Below the pieces are notes generated by a model. The model ran no database searches. It had not been told where the DNA came from and worked only from the letters and a program-made list of their open reading frames with translations. DNA of 64,000 nt, taken from NCBI RefSeq assembly GCF_900105905.1, contig NZ_FNSV01000007.1, forward strand, positions 49,081 through 113,080, in the 5' to 3' direction. How positions within the stretch are numbered: position 1 is the first letter of the stretch; each line of letters opens with the position of its first letter. Shown in pieces: positions 17,515-26,652 of this stretch. The position numbers and the translations under genes were made by a program. This DNA is from Rhodococcus koreensis. Lineage in GTDB: Bacteria; Actinomycetota; Actinomycetes; Mycobacteriales; Mycobacteriaceae.

Positions 17515-17905
17515 AGTCCGATCCCTTCCCCGAGAACGGTCCGCCGGCGACCGCCGACGGTCGCGAAGGATTCCGTCCGTTCTCGGAAATGTCGGAATGA
17601 ATCCCGATCAACCGGATACCGCCGGGCCGATACCCGGTATATGTGATCTCGCGGGGTGCGATTGCATCCATTGTCTCAGTGTCGTCACCGCCGGTCTGCG
17701 GTGCCAGAGCCCTTGGTCACCTCCCGGGCTGCCGCTTTGCTGACGCACGGCTTGCGGAATCGCGGGTCGCGAGCCGCCCGTTCCGAGACACCCAAGTCCT
17801 TGGTCGTCGGGCTTGTGACCTTCTCCCCTACGGGGGTCACACGCGGGCCGCAACGATGAGTACCAAAGGCAGAAATTCGGCGCCAGCAACCCCGAGGAGT
17901 GCACC
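17515..17905. other. Upstream region of the USP gene, no gene seen
   Basis: About 390 bp that contains the DevR-like site at 17814-17831 and possibly a second imperfect palindrome (caagtccttggtcgtc) near 17791-17806. No convincing coding frame was found. Confidence 0.4.
17814..17831 (+). promoter_or_regulatory. Candidate DevR (DosR) box upstream of USP
   Basis: tgtgaccttctcccctac lies 75 bp before the USP start. It shares GACCTTCTCCCCTAC exactly with the site at 48927-48945 in front of the paralogous USP, and the G-G/ACC-TT-CCC layout fits the partly palindromic DosR consensus. Confidence 0.55.
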
Positions 17906-18787
17906 ATGTCCGGCCACCGCCCGATCGTCGTAGGAATCGACGGCTCACCATCATCGTTGCAGGCTGTTTCGTGGGCGGCCAGGGAAGCCGCGCTCCGCGC
18001 CACGCCCCTGTCGCTGATCACGACGGCGTTCGTTCCGGGCACGTACGGAGTCCCGATCGGCATGCCCGCCAGCTTTTTCCAAGACGAAGAACGCGACGGT
18101 CAGGAGAGGTTAAACCGTGCGGCGCAGGCCGCCCGTGATGCAGTGCCCGGCCACAACATTGAGATCGTCACCACACTCTGCACCGGAACTCCCGCCGGTG
18201 AACTACTTGCACGGTCCGCCGATGCTTCGATGCTCGTGGTCGGTGCCAACCGACGGGGAATCATCGAACGCACCGTCCTGGGATCGGTCAGTTCGGCGGT
18301 GGCTACCCACGCCACATGCCCGGTGGCCGTGATCCGCGGAATACCCGATCGCGACATAAACGGCCACCCCAGACCGGTTGTTGTCGGCGTCGACGGTACT
18401 CAACACAGCGAACCAGCTATCTCGATGGCCTTCGAGGAAGCAGCTCAGCGGCAGTCGGAACTCGTTGCCGTCCACGCATGGTCCGATATTGTTCTGGAAC
18501 TCTCCTTGGACGGCGGCACCGATGCCGAGTGGGAGCGGGATGCGGCCAACGAAACCGCGTTGTTGTCCGAGAATCTCGCCGGCTACGCGGATAACTTCCC
18601 GGACGTGAAGGTGCGCACCATCGTGGTCAGGGATCGGCCCATCCGACACCTGCGTGAGCAAGCCGAACACGCGCAACTTCTCGTTGTCGGGAGTCGAGGG
18701 AGAGGGGGATTTTCCAGTATGCTGCTTGGGTCGACCAGTAGGGCGTTGATGCATTCGGTCGTCTGCCCACTCCTCATCGTTCGATAG
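17906..18787 (+). CDS. Tandem universal stress protein (two Usp domains)
   Basis: 293 residues with two Usp domains: MSGHRPIVVGIDGSPSSLQA (~1-145) and HPRPVVVGVDGTQHSEPAIS (~152-293). Both keep the ATP-binding G-2x-G-9x-G-S signature, VVGANRRGIIERTVLGSVSS and VVGSRGRGGFSSMLLGSTSR. gaggag lies just upstream of the ATG. It is close to the USP at 49014 along its whole length, with the same length and a matching upstream box. By family knowledge (Rv2623, Rv2005c) such proteins bind ATP and act during hypoxic arrest in the cytoplasm. Confidence 0.9.
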   Translation: MSGHRPIVVGIDGSPSSLQAVSWAAREAALRATPLSLITTAFVPGTYGVPIGMPASFFQDEERDGQERLNRAAQAARDAVPGHNIEIVTTLCTGTPAGELLARSADASMLVVGANRRGIIERTVLGSVSSAVATHATCPVAVIRGIPDRDINGHPRPVVVGVDGTQHSEPAISMAFEEAAQRQSELVAVHAWSDIVLELSLDGGTDAEWERDAANETALLSENLAGYADNFPDVKVRTIVVRDRPIRHLREQAEHAQLLVVGSRGRGGFSSMLLGSTSRALMHSVVCPLLIVR

Positions 18788-18848
18788 CTATATCTGTCGA
18801 GACAGCGGGGTGTGATTCGGCCTCGAAACTACCTCCAGGAGGTCCATC

Positions 18849-19457
18849 GTGGTGGACGACTCCGGTCTCACCTCGAGTCTGATCGAAGCCCAGCTGCCGA
18901 CGTATGAACAACGCATTCTCCGCACGCAAGTCATATATGCATCTGCCTCGGAGATCTTCTCAGCCATCCGCAGCGTCGACTTCTTCCAGTCGCCTGTGGT
19001 CGCGTTGCCGAACCGAGCCCGTATCGCGATCGACGCACTCCGTTCACGCCGGTGTGCACACGTCCCGAGCGGGTCGCAGTTTCGTTTCGACCAACTGCTG
19101 GAACCCGACGGCGGGTTCCATCTTCTTGCGGAGGAGCCCGAACACGCGATCGTACTCGGGTTCATCGGACGCTGGTGGGAGAAAGGCTACGGTCGCGTCG
19201 AGTGGGAGCCGGAAGACTTCCGCACGTTCTCCCTTCCCGGATATGGTATCGGTGCTTGGAGTTTCACGGCTCTGGCATACGACACTCGTACGTCCATCCT
19301 GGCCACCGAGGTCCGAGTCCACGGCACCGATGCAGGGGCGCGGCGGACGTTTCGCAGGTATTGGACGGTCGTGGGTCCATTCGTCACGGCGATGAGCGGG
19401 CCGCTACTGCGACTGATCCGTGATGAGGCCGAGGTTGCCTCTGCAGTCATTCGGTAG
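18849..19457 (+). CDS. Conserved protein of unknown function, possibly SRPBCC-like
   Basis: 202 residues. The GTG start is chosen because aggagg lies 7 bp upstream; a second GTG follows directly. No catalytic motif is recognised. Segments such as YASASEIFSAIRSVDFFQSP, AIVLGFIGRWWEKGYGRVEW and FTALAYDTRTSILATEVRVH alternate helix and strands as in START/SRPBCC ligand-binding folds, and the C-terminal GPFVTAMSGPLLRLIRDEAE resembles their long terminal helix. This fold guess is inference. It follows a USP gene by 60 bp on the same strand and may be co-transcribed. Its last 11 bp overlap the convergent acyltransferase gene. Confidence 0.65.
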   Translation: MVDDSGLTSSLIEAQLPTYEQRILRTQVIYASASEIFSAIRSVDFFQSPVVALPNRARIAIDALRSRRCAHVPSGSQFRFDQLLEPDGGFHLLAEEPEHAIVLGFIGRWWEKGYGRVEWEPEDFRTFSLPGYGIGAWSFTALAYDTRTSILATEVRVHGTDAGARRTFRRYWTVVGPFVTAMSGPLLRLIRDEAEVASAVIR

Positions 19458-20802
19458 CCGTCCGGAATTGTTGTTGCAGAGCCTCGGCGAGGGTGTGAAT
19501 CTCCGGCACGACATCGGGGTCGACAATGATCGTGACCGTCAGGGTGTCTGCGTAGGACAGTGCCGCAAAGGCGGCGCCGATGTTCCCCGCAGTGGCGGTA
19601 ATCGGCACGATGCTTGTGATCGGGGTTTCAGCGATGGCGAGTTGTCGGGGTGGGCCGGCCAGGTCGGTCAGAAACGAGTTGACGAGTTGCTGACGGTCGA
19701 GGAACCACCGAAACAACCGTACGGCGGCCAGGAGCCGAAGGATAGGTCCGATCAACGCCGAGGAGGTACCGCGGGTTCGGGTCTTCTGGGCGCGGGTACG
19801 ACCTGCAACGATGGTGAGCCGCTCTTCGAAGGTTCCTGCGAGCGGTACGCGGACCGGCATCACACCGACCCGGTTTCCCAGGTGCCCACTTGTCGTCGAT
19901 CGCCGGGCTGAGACGGGCACCGAAACCACCAACTCCAGGGGGAACTCGTTTCTCTCACGCAGAAGTGCGGCCAAAGCCCCTGTGGCGGCGACTAATAGGA
20001 CATCGTTGACGGTGGCCCCCAGCCGATGGCCTACTGCCCGCACCTCGTCGAGGTGGACGTCGAGGGACACCACCTTGCGGCGGAAGCCGGTGGCGACATT
20101 CAGGGAACACCTCGGTGCACGCCTGCCGCGGCCGCGGCCGAGTTCCGACCAGCCACCCCGCATACGTGCGACGGCGCCCGGTAGTCGGCGCAGCGTGTCG
20201 AGGCGTTCGGCAACGCAGTCGTACAGGAGGTCACTCGGTCGGGGCGCCGAAGACGGGGCTGCGACACCGTGTGGCGGCTCCGTCGCGTCCGTGCCGTCGA
20301 CGAGGCGCGCGAGGACGGCGAGGCCGCCGATTCCGTCGGCCAGGACATGGTGCATCACCATCACCAGACCGATCTGACCACCGACGAGATCGGTGATGAT
20401 CGCCGACCGCCACAATGGCCGCGTCCACGGCAACGGCCTGGTAACCGCGTCCACAGCGCAGGCGAGGGCAGTGTCACGATCCCCCGGGCTCGGGCAGTGC
20501 ACCCGGGACACATGGACCCCGACCTCGAATCTGTCGTCGTCGACCCAATACGGTCGGCCCAAGCCCCACGGCGCCCTGACCAGACGCTGCCGCAAGCGTC
20601 GAATCTCTTCGATCCGCTGCGTGAACGTGGCCTCGACGGCAGAAATGTCCACGCCGTTCTCAGCGGCCACGAAGAGTATCGCGCCGACATTCAGGGGCAC
20701 CGGTCCGACATCCGAGACGAGCTCGATCACATCGCCTGGGCCGATGCGATCGACACTGTGATGCCGGGAAGACCGGTGAACGGGTGAGGGGTCAGGCACC
20801 AT
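19447..20802 (-). CDS. Wax ester synthase/diacylglycerol acyltransferase (WS/DGAT)
   Basis: 451 residues. The start is taken at MVPDPSPVH, where gatgaggagc lies immediately upstream; an in-frame ATG 42 bp earlier has no such site. The catalytic HHxxxDG motif is HHVLADG (151-157), followed by GIGGLAVLARLVDGTDATEP. The C-terminal half has the ATVNDVLLVAATGALAALLR motif and NRVGVMPVRVPL seen in actinobacterial WS/DGATs (Tgs family). The enzyme transfers acyl-CoA to diacylglycerol or fatty alcohol to make storage lipid at the membrane or lipid-body surface. The next acyltransferase lies 87 bp upstream on the same strand. Confidence 0.9.
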   Translation of the reverse strand: MVPDPSPVHRSSRHHSVDRIGPGDVIELVSDVGPVPLNVGAILFVAAENGVDISAVEATFTQRIEEIRRLRQRLVRAPWGLGRPYWVDDDRFEVGVHVSRVHCPSPGDRDTALACAVDAVTRPLPWTRPLWRSAIITDLVGGQIGLVMVMHHVLADGIGGLAVLARLVDGTDATEPPHGVAAPSSAPRPSDLLYDCVAERLDTLRRLPGAVARMRGGWSELGRGRGRRAPRCSLNVATGFRRKVVSLDVHLDEVRAVGHRLGATVNDVLLVAATGALAALLRERNEFPLELVVSVPVSARRSTTSGHLGNRVGVMPVRVPLAGTFEERLTIVAGRTRAQKTRTRGTSSALIGPILRLLAAVRLFRWFLDRQQLVNSFLTDLAGPPRQLAIAETPITSIVPITATAGNIGAAFAALSYADTLTVTIIVDPDVVPEIHTLAEALQQQFRTATE

Positions 20803-20889
20803 ATGCTCCTCATCGACGGTGGGTCGAATTGATTGGTATGTCAACCTCGATGCTTTTCACCGCTGCCAACCGGGTCTTCGGGACCGCCT

Positions 20890-22323
20890 TCATTCGGTTG
20901 CTGCATCGGCGGCGCGTGCCGAGGAGAGAAGGGTCAGTACCCCTCGTTCGATCGAGGTGGAGAGGTCGGTGAGGTCCGGTGTGGTGTCGTAGTCGCCGGT
21001 GAGACCGAAGGCGAGATGGTCGCCGTAGCTGAGGATCGCGATCCCGATCCGCAGCCGCAGGGCGATCGGGACATACGGGAAGATCTCCAGGATCATCCGC
21101 CCCATCATATGGCGTGTGGCCTTCGGTCCGGGGACATTGGTTGCGACGGCGACGACGCTGTGTTGAGGGAACCGGGTGGCGAGCCGTACGGCCCAGGCCA
21201 TGGGCATGAAGAGACCGTACTGGGCCACCGCAGTGAACGCCTTGCCCCCTTCGGCCTCCTTACTCGCCTTGTGTGCTGTGAGCCGGTTATGGACGGCGAC
21301 CAACTGCTCGACCGGGTCTTCGATGTCGACGGGCAGGAAGGGCAGCATGAGCGAGACCTGATTGTGGATCGCCCGTTCCTCGGCGGTGGAGCGGACGGAG
21401 ACGGGAACAAGCGTACGGACCGTGTGCGGTTCGGGACGCTCGCCCCGATTCACGAGCAGCTGCCGTAGACCGGTGGTGATCGCGGCGAGTGCGACATCGT
21501 TCACAGTAACCTGGTACGTGCTGCAGATTTCTCGTACGTCGTGCATCCGGACTCGCGCGGCGCAATAGCGGCGTTGGCGCCCGATCGATCCGATCAGCGA
21601 AGTGTCCGTAGACGAGGTCAGCATCTCGGACAGCAAGTGCGTCAGGCCGGTTGCGACGCCGATGCCGGCGGCTGTGAGTCGGCGCGGAACGGCCAATGTC
21701 TCGGAGACGAGCCGTAGTTGCCGCGCCGGGGAAAGGAACTCGATTGTCGAGTGTGCGAGGCTCTCGACTCTCTCGAGGCGTGTGCCGCCGGTCGGCACCA
21801 CTTCGGTGTCGGTGTCGGTGTCGGACTGTGCAGCGCTCGACGTTTCGGCCACGACTTCGTCACACATCGCTTCGAACAGTTTCGTCCCGGTGATTCCATC
21901 CGCCATGCAGTGATGAATCTTGGTCAGCACGGCCCAGCGGTCGCAGGTGAGGCCTTCTACGACCCAGCATTCCCACAAGGGGCGGTCGCGGTCGAGTCGG
22001 TGTGCCATGACCCGGGCGACGAAGCCGAACAAGTCCTCCTCCTCCCCTGGCTCCGGGAGCGCGACCCTCCGCAGGTGATGACCGAGGTCGAAATGGGGGT
22101 CCGGTGACCATGAGGGTGCGCTGAAGTCCAGGGGGACGGTGTGAACCCTGTCTCGGGCGTGCGGGAGCTTCGCGAAACGTGCGGCCACGGTGTCACGAAA
22201 CTCGTCGTGCCCGGGAACGGGTCCCTCCATGATGGCGAGGGCTCCGATGGTCAGGCTCGCGTGTGGGTCGGAGTCCTCCGTTTCGAGGAAACCCGCGTCC
22301 AGGAAGCTCAGGTTGTCGTCCAC
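20890..22323 (-). CDS. Wax ester synthase/diacylglycerol acyltransferase (WS/DGAT)
   Basis: 477 residues starting MDDNLSFLDAGFLETEDSDP, the usual N-terminal pattern of the family. HHCMADG lies at 137-143, followed by ITGTKLFEAMCDEV. Further family blocks are VTVNDVALAAITTGLRQLLV and the PGPKATRHMMGRMILEIFPY region near the C-terminus. It is more distant from the 19447 paralogue than tandem duplicates would be, suggesting different acyl or acceptor preference (inference). It probably heads a two-gene lipid-storage unit with that gene. Confidence 0.9.
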   Translation of the reverse strand: MDDNLSFLDAGFLETEDSDPHASLTIGALAIMEGPVPGHDEFRDTVAARFAKLPHARDRVHTVPLDFSAPSWSPDPHFDLGHHLRRVALPEPGEEEDLFGFVARVMAHRLDRDRPLWECWVVEGLTCDRWAVLTKIHHCMADGITGTKLFEAMCDEVVAETSSAAQSDTDTDTEVVPTGGTRLERVESLAHSTIEFLSPARQLRLVSETLAVPRRLTAAGIGVATGLTHLLSEMLTSSTDTSLIGSIGRQRRYCAARVRMHDVREICSTYQVTVNDVALAAITTGLRQLLVNRGERPEPHTVRTLVPVSVRSTAEERAIHNQVSLMLPFLPVDIEDPVEQLVAVHNRLTAHKASKEAEGGKAFTAVAQYGLFMPMAWAVRLATRFPQHSVVAVATNVPGPKATRHMMGRMILEIFPYVPIALRLRIGIAILSYGDHLAFGLTGDYDTTPDLTDLSTSIERGVLTLLSSARAADAATE

Positions 22324-22428
22324 GTGCCTTCGGCCTCGCCCTTCCCTATCATCGTCTTCTTCTGTCCGGCATCAGCGGTGGTCTCACCCCGGATCTTCGG
22401 CCTGCCGCGCCGCGCCGTGTGATGGTTG

Positions 22429-23028
22429 TCAGCTGACGGGCCATCCTGGGGCTTTCCCGAGGTTCCTCCACTCCCGGTCCCACTGTGACAGACGGTATCT
22501 CGCTTCTGCCCAGCGAATTCCCATCAGCACCGCGAGGCAGGCCGTCGCACTGATCGTCCATAGGGCGAGTGCGGCGCCTACGGCCTCCAACCCGTTCTCC
22601 GTGCCTGTCTTCGGCGCGTCGGCGAGGTTGCCGTCTGGGTCGATCCAGATGCTGATCGTTTGTCCTGCCTTCGTTTCCGGTCCAGTCTGCACTACTCCGG
22701 TGTGTGTGGTGCCATTCGCGGCCCACTGGGCCGGGGCCTGTCCCGTGGCACCCGTTGCCGGGGTGGTATCCGCCAGGTTCACGGTGGCGTCCGCGAGGAG
22801 CACTGCCGCTATCTGATGTCGAGTTTCTCGGTCGGCGCGGGACTGGTCATTGAGGCGTGTGTTGGTGGCGGTACCGAAGGCCGCGGCGAGGGGCACCAAG
22901 ATCAGGATCAGGGCGACGACGAAGAGGACGAGCATGGATTCGAGGCGGTCGCTTCCCCGCATCAGGCGGTTCCCGCTCCACGGCCTCAATCGCCACATTC
23001 GCACCACCAGCGTCTGTTCCTCGATCAT
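22429..23028 (-). CDS. Rv1733c-like membrane protein
   Basis: 199 residues; gcaggagg precedes the ATG. The N-terminus MWRLRPWSGNRLMRGSDRLE leads to a helix MLVLFVVALILILVPLAAAF, then a soluble domain with QISIWIDPDGNLADAPKTGT, then a second helix LALWTISATACLAVLMGIRW and a cytoplasmic tail SQWDREWRNLGKAPGWPVS. Organisation and signature residues match Mtb Rv1733c, a conserved DosR-regulon antigen of unknown biochemical function, and the paralogue at 45027. A DevR-like box lies 54 bp upstream. Confidence 0.85.
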   Translation of the reverse strand: MIEEQTLVVRMWRLRPWSGNRLMRGSDRLESMLVLFVVALILILVPLAAAFGTATNTRLNDQSRADRETRHQIAAVLLADATVNLADTTPATGATGQAPAQWAANGTTHTGVVQTGPETKAGQTISIWIDPDGNLADAPKTGTENGLEAVGAALALWTISATACLAVLMGIRWAEARYRLSQWDREWRNLGKAPGWPVS

Positions 23029-23081
23029 GACGGCCTCCTGCGATTGCTCCTTCGAGTGTCGCGCCGGACCGGGGTGCAGAT

Positions 23082-23100
23082 GTAGGGCCCAAGGTCATCG
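23082..23100 (-). promoter_or_regulatory. Candidate DevR box upstream of Rv1733c-like gene
   Basis: On the coding strand it reads cgatgaccttgggccctac, matching the GACCTT-GG-CCCTA pattern repeated across the window. It lies 54 bp before the start codon. Confidence 0.55.
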
Positions 23101-23171
23101 CCCTTGTTCGCGCTGTCCTCGATCTTCGGGACGGCGGTCCGCGATCCGATGGTTGGCGAACGTATTGACCA

Positions 23172-24023
23172 TTATTTGCTAGTGCACGGCCTGGCAATCA
23201 GAAGCGGACACGGAGTGATGTGCATCAAGGCCGCGCTGGTCGAGCCGAGCGTCATCCCGGGGAAGCCGCCCCGTCCTCGGCTGCCGACGACGATCATCTG
23301 GGCGTCGTCGGCCATTTCGAGGAGATGGCGCACCGGGCGGTCTCGAACGAGTTTCTGCCGCACCGAGACGTCAGGGAACCGTTCACACCATCCGCCCACG
23401 CTGGTCTCGAGCACTGACTGCTCCAGGGTCTGCTCGACACCGACCGGGAGCGTCGACAGGTCTTGGTCGGACCAGGCGTGCAGTGCGATCAGTTGCGCGT
23501 GGTGAAGGGAACTCTCTTCGAACGCCAGACCGAGGGCTCGTTGACTGTTCGGCGATCCGTCGACACCGACGACGACGGGTCCTCTGCCGTCCGCGACTCT
23601 CGACCAGCCGTCGATCAGTGCTACCGGGCACTGTGCATGCTGGGCCACGGCTGAACTCACGGAGCCGATCAGCCCGCCGGTGAACTCGCCGAGTCCCCGG
23701 CGGCCGAGCACGACCATTATTGCACCGGCGGATCGGTCGACGAGGGAGCCCGGAGCGTACTGGTGGGACACCTCGGCCCGGATGTCGATGCCGGCATCGG
23801 TGGATGCCGCGCGTGCGGCCTCGAGCGCTTCTGAAATGGCCCGCTCGGCTCGGGCATGGAGCTCTTCGACGAGACGCGGTCCATCTTTCGTGCCTCGATA
23901 GGTGCTGCAGGACAATAATATTAGCGGATCGCCACGAACTGTAGCCTCTCGGGTGGCCCACCGCACCGCATCCAGCGACGATCGGGATCCGTCCACTCCT
24001 ACAATGATCGCCGGATCGACCAT
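23172..24023 (-). CDS. Tandem universal stress protein
   Basis: 283 residues preceded by gaggaggtcaccc. Domain 1 runs from PAIIVGVDGSRSSLDAVRWA to MVVLGRRGLGEFTGGLIGSV; domain 2 from RGPVVVGVDGSPNSQRALGL to VVGSRGRGGFPGMTLGSTSA. The ATP-binding glycines are kept in both. It is more divergent from the 17906/49014 pair than those are from each other. Its upstream region contains a 20-bp tandem repeat (24091-24130) and no clear DevR box. Confidence 0.88.
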   Translation of the reverse strand: MVDPAIIVGVDGSRSSLDAVRWATREATVRGDPLILLSCSTYRGTKDGPRLVEELHARAERAISEALEAARAASTDAGIDIRAEVSHQYAPGSLVDRSAGAIMVVLGRRGLGEFTGGLIGSVSSAVAQHAQCPVALIDGWSRVADGRGPVVVGVDGSPNSQRALGLAFEESSLHHAQLIALHAWSDQDLSTLPVGVEQTLEQSVLETSVGGWCERFPDVSVRQKLVRDRPVRHLLEMADDAQMIVVGSRGRGGFPGMTLGSTSAALMHITPCPLLIARPCTSK

Positions 24024-24090
24024 GGGTGACCTCCTCTGCGATGTCCGATCATTGCCTGGGCTTCGATCATGTCAACGGTGTGCCTCGCGT

Positions 24091-24130
24091 CGTTGGGCTG
24101 ACAGCTACGTCGTTGGGCTGACAGCTACAC
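24091..24130. repeat. 20-bp perfect or near-perfect tandem repeat
   Basis: The unit cgttgggctgacagctacgt occurs twice head to tail (24091-24110 and 24111-24130, the last two bases differing). It lies between a USP start and the end of the upstream nitroreductase gene, in likely promoter DNA. Confidence 0.7.
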
Positions 24131-24154
24131 TGTGCGGAGGGTTTCCGCCCGCAG

Positions 24155-25174
24155 CTACTCACCATGCGCGTTGCTCGGAGCCGGCCGCTCGCGAACCAAG
24201 ACCTCCGATAACGGGCGTCTGGGCGTGGTCGGTGGCGTCGGAGCTCTGGTACTCGCTCCCACCCTGATCAGGACCTGCGGCATCCCCGCCCCCGACGACA
24301 GCTCTCGCAACATTGTGCGGGTCGAAGCACGTTCGGTCAGATGGGTGACAGGACAGGTGGCGAGCCCACGATCCGTGCATGCAAGGAGGACGGACGAGAG
24401 CGCTTCGCCGCTCCGCAGCCAATCAAGTCGCGAGTCTGCGGATGTGGAGAGCAGCAGGATCGCGGATCGGTCTTCCGATGGGCTTCCGTCGGGTGTGCTC
24501 GCGCGGCCGGGCGGAAACTCTCGCGAGAGGTGCACCGCGTGTTGCTGCCGGTCGGATGGGCGCGCCTGTTCCGGCACACCGTCCGGAAACAGTCCACGCC
24601 CCGACCACCACCGCAGTTCGGCTTGATAGGTAGGGTCGTCGTGCCGTAAGCCGGTCATTCGGCGTGATGCTTCCTCGAGTGCGGGGCGGCTTCGCTCGCC
24701 CAAGTCTTCGAGGTCGACGCCTGTGCCCGCCGTGATGCGCACCAACTGTTCAAGTGTCTCCCGCCACGCGGGCGGCGCATCCAGGGGCAGTCGTTCCGTT
24801 CGTCGTCGTTCGATCGCCGCCGCCATTCGGGCGACGAAATCTGTCGGGTTCGGGGCCGGGGCGAAGCCGATTGTCGACAACAGTTGCCGGTTGGATGAGC
24901 GCGGCAGTCGTTCGATCAGAGGGCGCCAATGATGTGCCGCGAATGCGTACTCGAGATGATTCAACGCTGCACCGCAGGAGATCACCATCTGACGACCGAA
25001 GCCGTCGGTGGCAGGTAACAGTCGGTCGGGATCGCTGTAGAGCCGCAGCTCGGTTGCGCTCATCACCCAATGCCACGGCTGGCTGTTGTGCAGGGATGGG
25101 GCACGGCACGCCCGCGCCACAGTTACTTCGACGGTGCGCCGGTCGGGTACCACGGGGGCCGCTCGCGTGTTCAC
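24155..25174 (-). CDS. Acg-family nitroreductase-like protein
   Basis: 339 residues with a GTG start. The signature ARACRAPSLHNSQPWHWVMS near the N-terminus, the mid-protein AAAIERRRTERLPLDAPPAW and the C-terminal SGAGMPQVLIRVG match Mtb Acg (Rv2032)/Rv3131. These are DosR-regulon flavoproteins with a nitroreductase fold and a lid that occludes the active site; an FMN-sequestering role has been proposed, but the enzymatic function is not settled. A DevR-like box lies about 90 bp upstream. A second member is at 29434. Confidence 0.88.
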   Translation of the reverse strand: MNTRAAPVVPDRRTVEVTVARACRAPSLHNSQPWHWVMSATELRLYSDPDRLLPATDGFGRQMVISCGAALNHLEYAFAAHHWRPLIERLPRSSNRQLLSTIGFAPAPNPTDFVARMAAAIERRRTERLPLDAPPAWRETLEQLVRITAGTGVDLEDLGERSRPALEEASRRMTGLRHDDPTYQAELRWWSGRGLFPDGVPEQARPSDRQQHAVHLSREFPPGRASTPDGSPSEDRSAILLLSTSADSRLDWLRSGEALSSVLLACTDRGLATCPVTHLTERASTRTMLRELSSGAGMPQVLIRVGASTRAPTPPTTPRRPLSEVLVRERPAPSNAHGE

Positions 25175-25265
25175 AACGCGCCCGTCGGTCTATCTTGTAC
25201 TCCGCCGATCATCGTGTCTCCTGCGTCGTCGTAGTTTCGAGTGTTGCGCCCGCTGCCCGATGCCT

Positions 25266-25284
25266 CTAGGGCCGTAGGTCATCG
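25266..25284 (-). promoter_or_regulatory. Candidate DevR box upstream of nitroreductase
   Basis: Coding-strand reading cgatgacctacggccctag, one base off the recurrent GACCTT-GG-CCCTA form. It lies about 92 bp before the GTG start. Confidence 0.5.
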
Positions 25285-25326
25285 ACACCCCGGGGCGCAA
25301 CGACCGCACCGGCGCACCTCGGCCGA

Positions 25327-26652
25327 TCACCGAACGAGCACGACCCACACGGTCAGTGCCGTCACAGCGACCGGTGGGGCCAGCCACACCGCCAGCGTGA
25401 CGGCGAACCGGAACGAACCGGCGACGGCGGCGAGAACCAGCTTGGTGAGCAGGTTCGTTCCGACGGCAACCACTGCAGCCGCCGTCGCGGTGCCGACGGT
25501 GATCTCGGCGCCTGCGGCGGACGCAGCGGCGAGCGACGAGGAATGTGCGTCAGCGAATCCGCCGACGGCCGATGCGGCGATCACACCGCCACCACCGAAC
25601 ATGTCGGCGGCGCCCTTCGTCATGATGAGGAGAACGAGCAGGATCCCTGCCAGTGAGAGGGTTGTCGGCACCGAGATCGGGCGGTCGAGCAAGCCCGTCG
25701 CCGGCTGTGCCTGCTCGCCGCCGCTGGCCGGCGTCCTGTCGTGCGATCCACGAAGCACGAGAACGGCGGTCTCCGCGACAACCAGTGCGGCGGCTCCACC
25801 GAATATCAGTGCCAGTTGTGCCGATACCTCGGCATTGACGACCCAGGTGATGCCGACGACGAGCACGATGGTGGACAGATTCACAATAAGAGCCGCAGGT
25901 AGGGCATCAGGCGAATCGTGTTCTCGGCGCGCTGTCCGTGCCATCACGGCGGTGGTCGCAGCGCCGGAGACGAATCCCCCACCGAAGCCGACGATCAGCA
26001 GTCCCCACCGGGGGCCGAGGATCCGGGTGGCTACGTAGCCCATCCAGCCGATCAGGCTCAGCATGAGCAGCAGTCGGCCGATCGTCGCGGGGTTCAACGC
26101 ACCGTAGGGTCCGACGTCGCGGTCCGGAAGTAGTGGTAGGACGAGGAAGGCGATTGCGAGCAGTACGCAGAAGTCCGTGATGTCGCGCTCGTCGATCATG
26201 CGCTCCGCGAACTGGTGCATGGGATATTTGACGGACAGAAGGACGAGCACGATCACTCCGAGCGCGACGGCAAGTGACGGATAGTGCCAGGCGAGAGCGC
26301 CGAGCAAGAAGGCCACCAGGGCAGCGAACGCGGTGGTGGTCCCGACGTCCGGTCGTGGCGGGATATGGGTGCGCACCCAGTACCACCCTACGATGAGGGC
26401 CGCGATCCCCACGAAAGCCGCAGTGACTACTTCGGTGCCGAGATGCGTCGCGATGGCGCCGGCAAGGGCGATGAGCGGAAAGGTACGGGCTCCCGGCAAT
26501 TCCCACGATCCCGGGTCTTCACCGTCTGGTGGGGTCCGTGCCGTGTGTTCCCGCTCGATTCCCAGCCCGAGCCCGATCAGCAGGGCGGCGGCGTAGCCGT
26601 AGGCGTGGAACTCAGCGATGTCCACGACTACCGAATTCCACTGTCCCGTCAT
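25327..26652 (-). CDS. MgtC/SapB and DUF4010 membrane protein
   Basis: 441 residues and about a dozen transmembrane segments. The N-terminal MgtC/SapB-like part contains ALLIGLGLGIEREHTA and GARTFPLIALAGAIATHLGT; the C-terminal DUF4010 part contains GFGGGFVSGAATTAVMARTA and GGGGVIAASAVGGFADAHSS. Proteins of this build are widespread, with unknown transport or regulatory function. Its start overlaps the upstream USP stop as ATGA. It is the last gene of the four-gene ABC-USP-MgtC operon. Confidence 0.8.
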   Translation of the reverse strand: MTGQWNSVVVDIAEFHAYGYAAALLIGLGLGIEREHTARTPPDGEDPGSWELPGARTFPLIALAGAIATHLGTEVVTAAFVGIAALIVGWYWVRTHIPPRPDVGTTTAFAALVAFLLGALAWHYPSLAVALGVIVLVLLSVKYPMHQFAERMIDERDITDFCVLLAIAFLVLPLLPDRDVGPYGALNPATIGRLLLMLSLIGWMGYVATRILGPRWGLLIVGFGGGFVSGAATTAVMARTARREHDSPDALPAALIVNLSTIVLVVGITWVVNAEVSAQLALIFGGAAALVVAETAVLVLRGSHDRTPASGGEQAQPATGLLDRPISVPTTLSLAGILLVLLIMTKGAADMFGGGGVIAASAVGGFADAHSSSLAAASAAGAEITVGTATAAAVVAVGTNLLTKLVLAAVAGSFRFAVTLAVWLAPPVAVTALTVWVVLVR

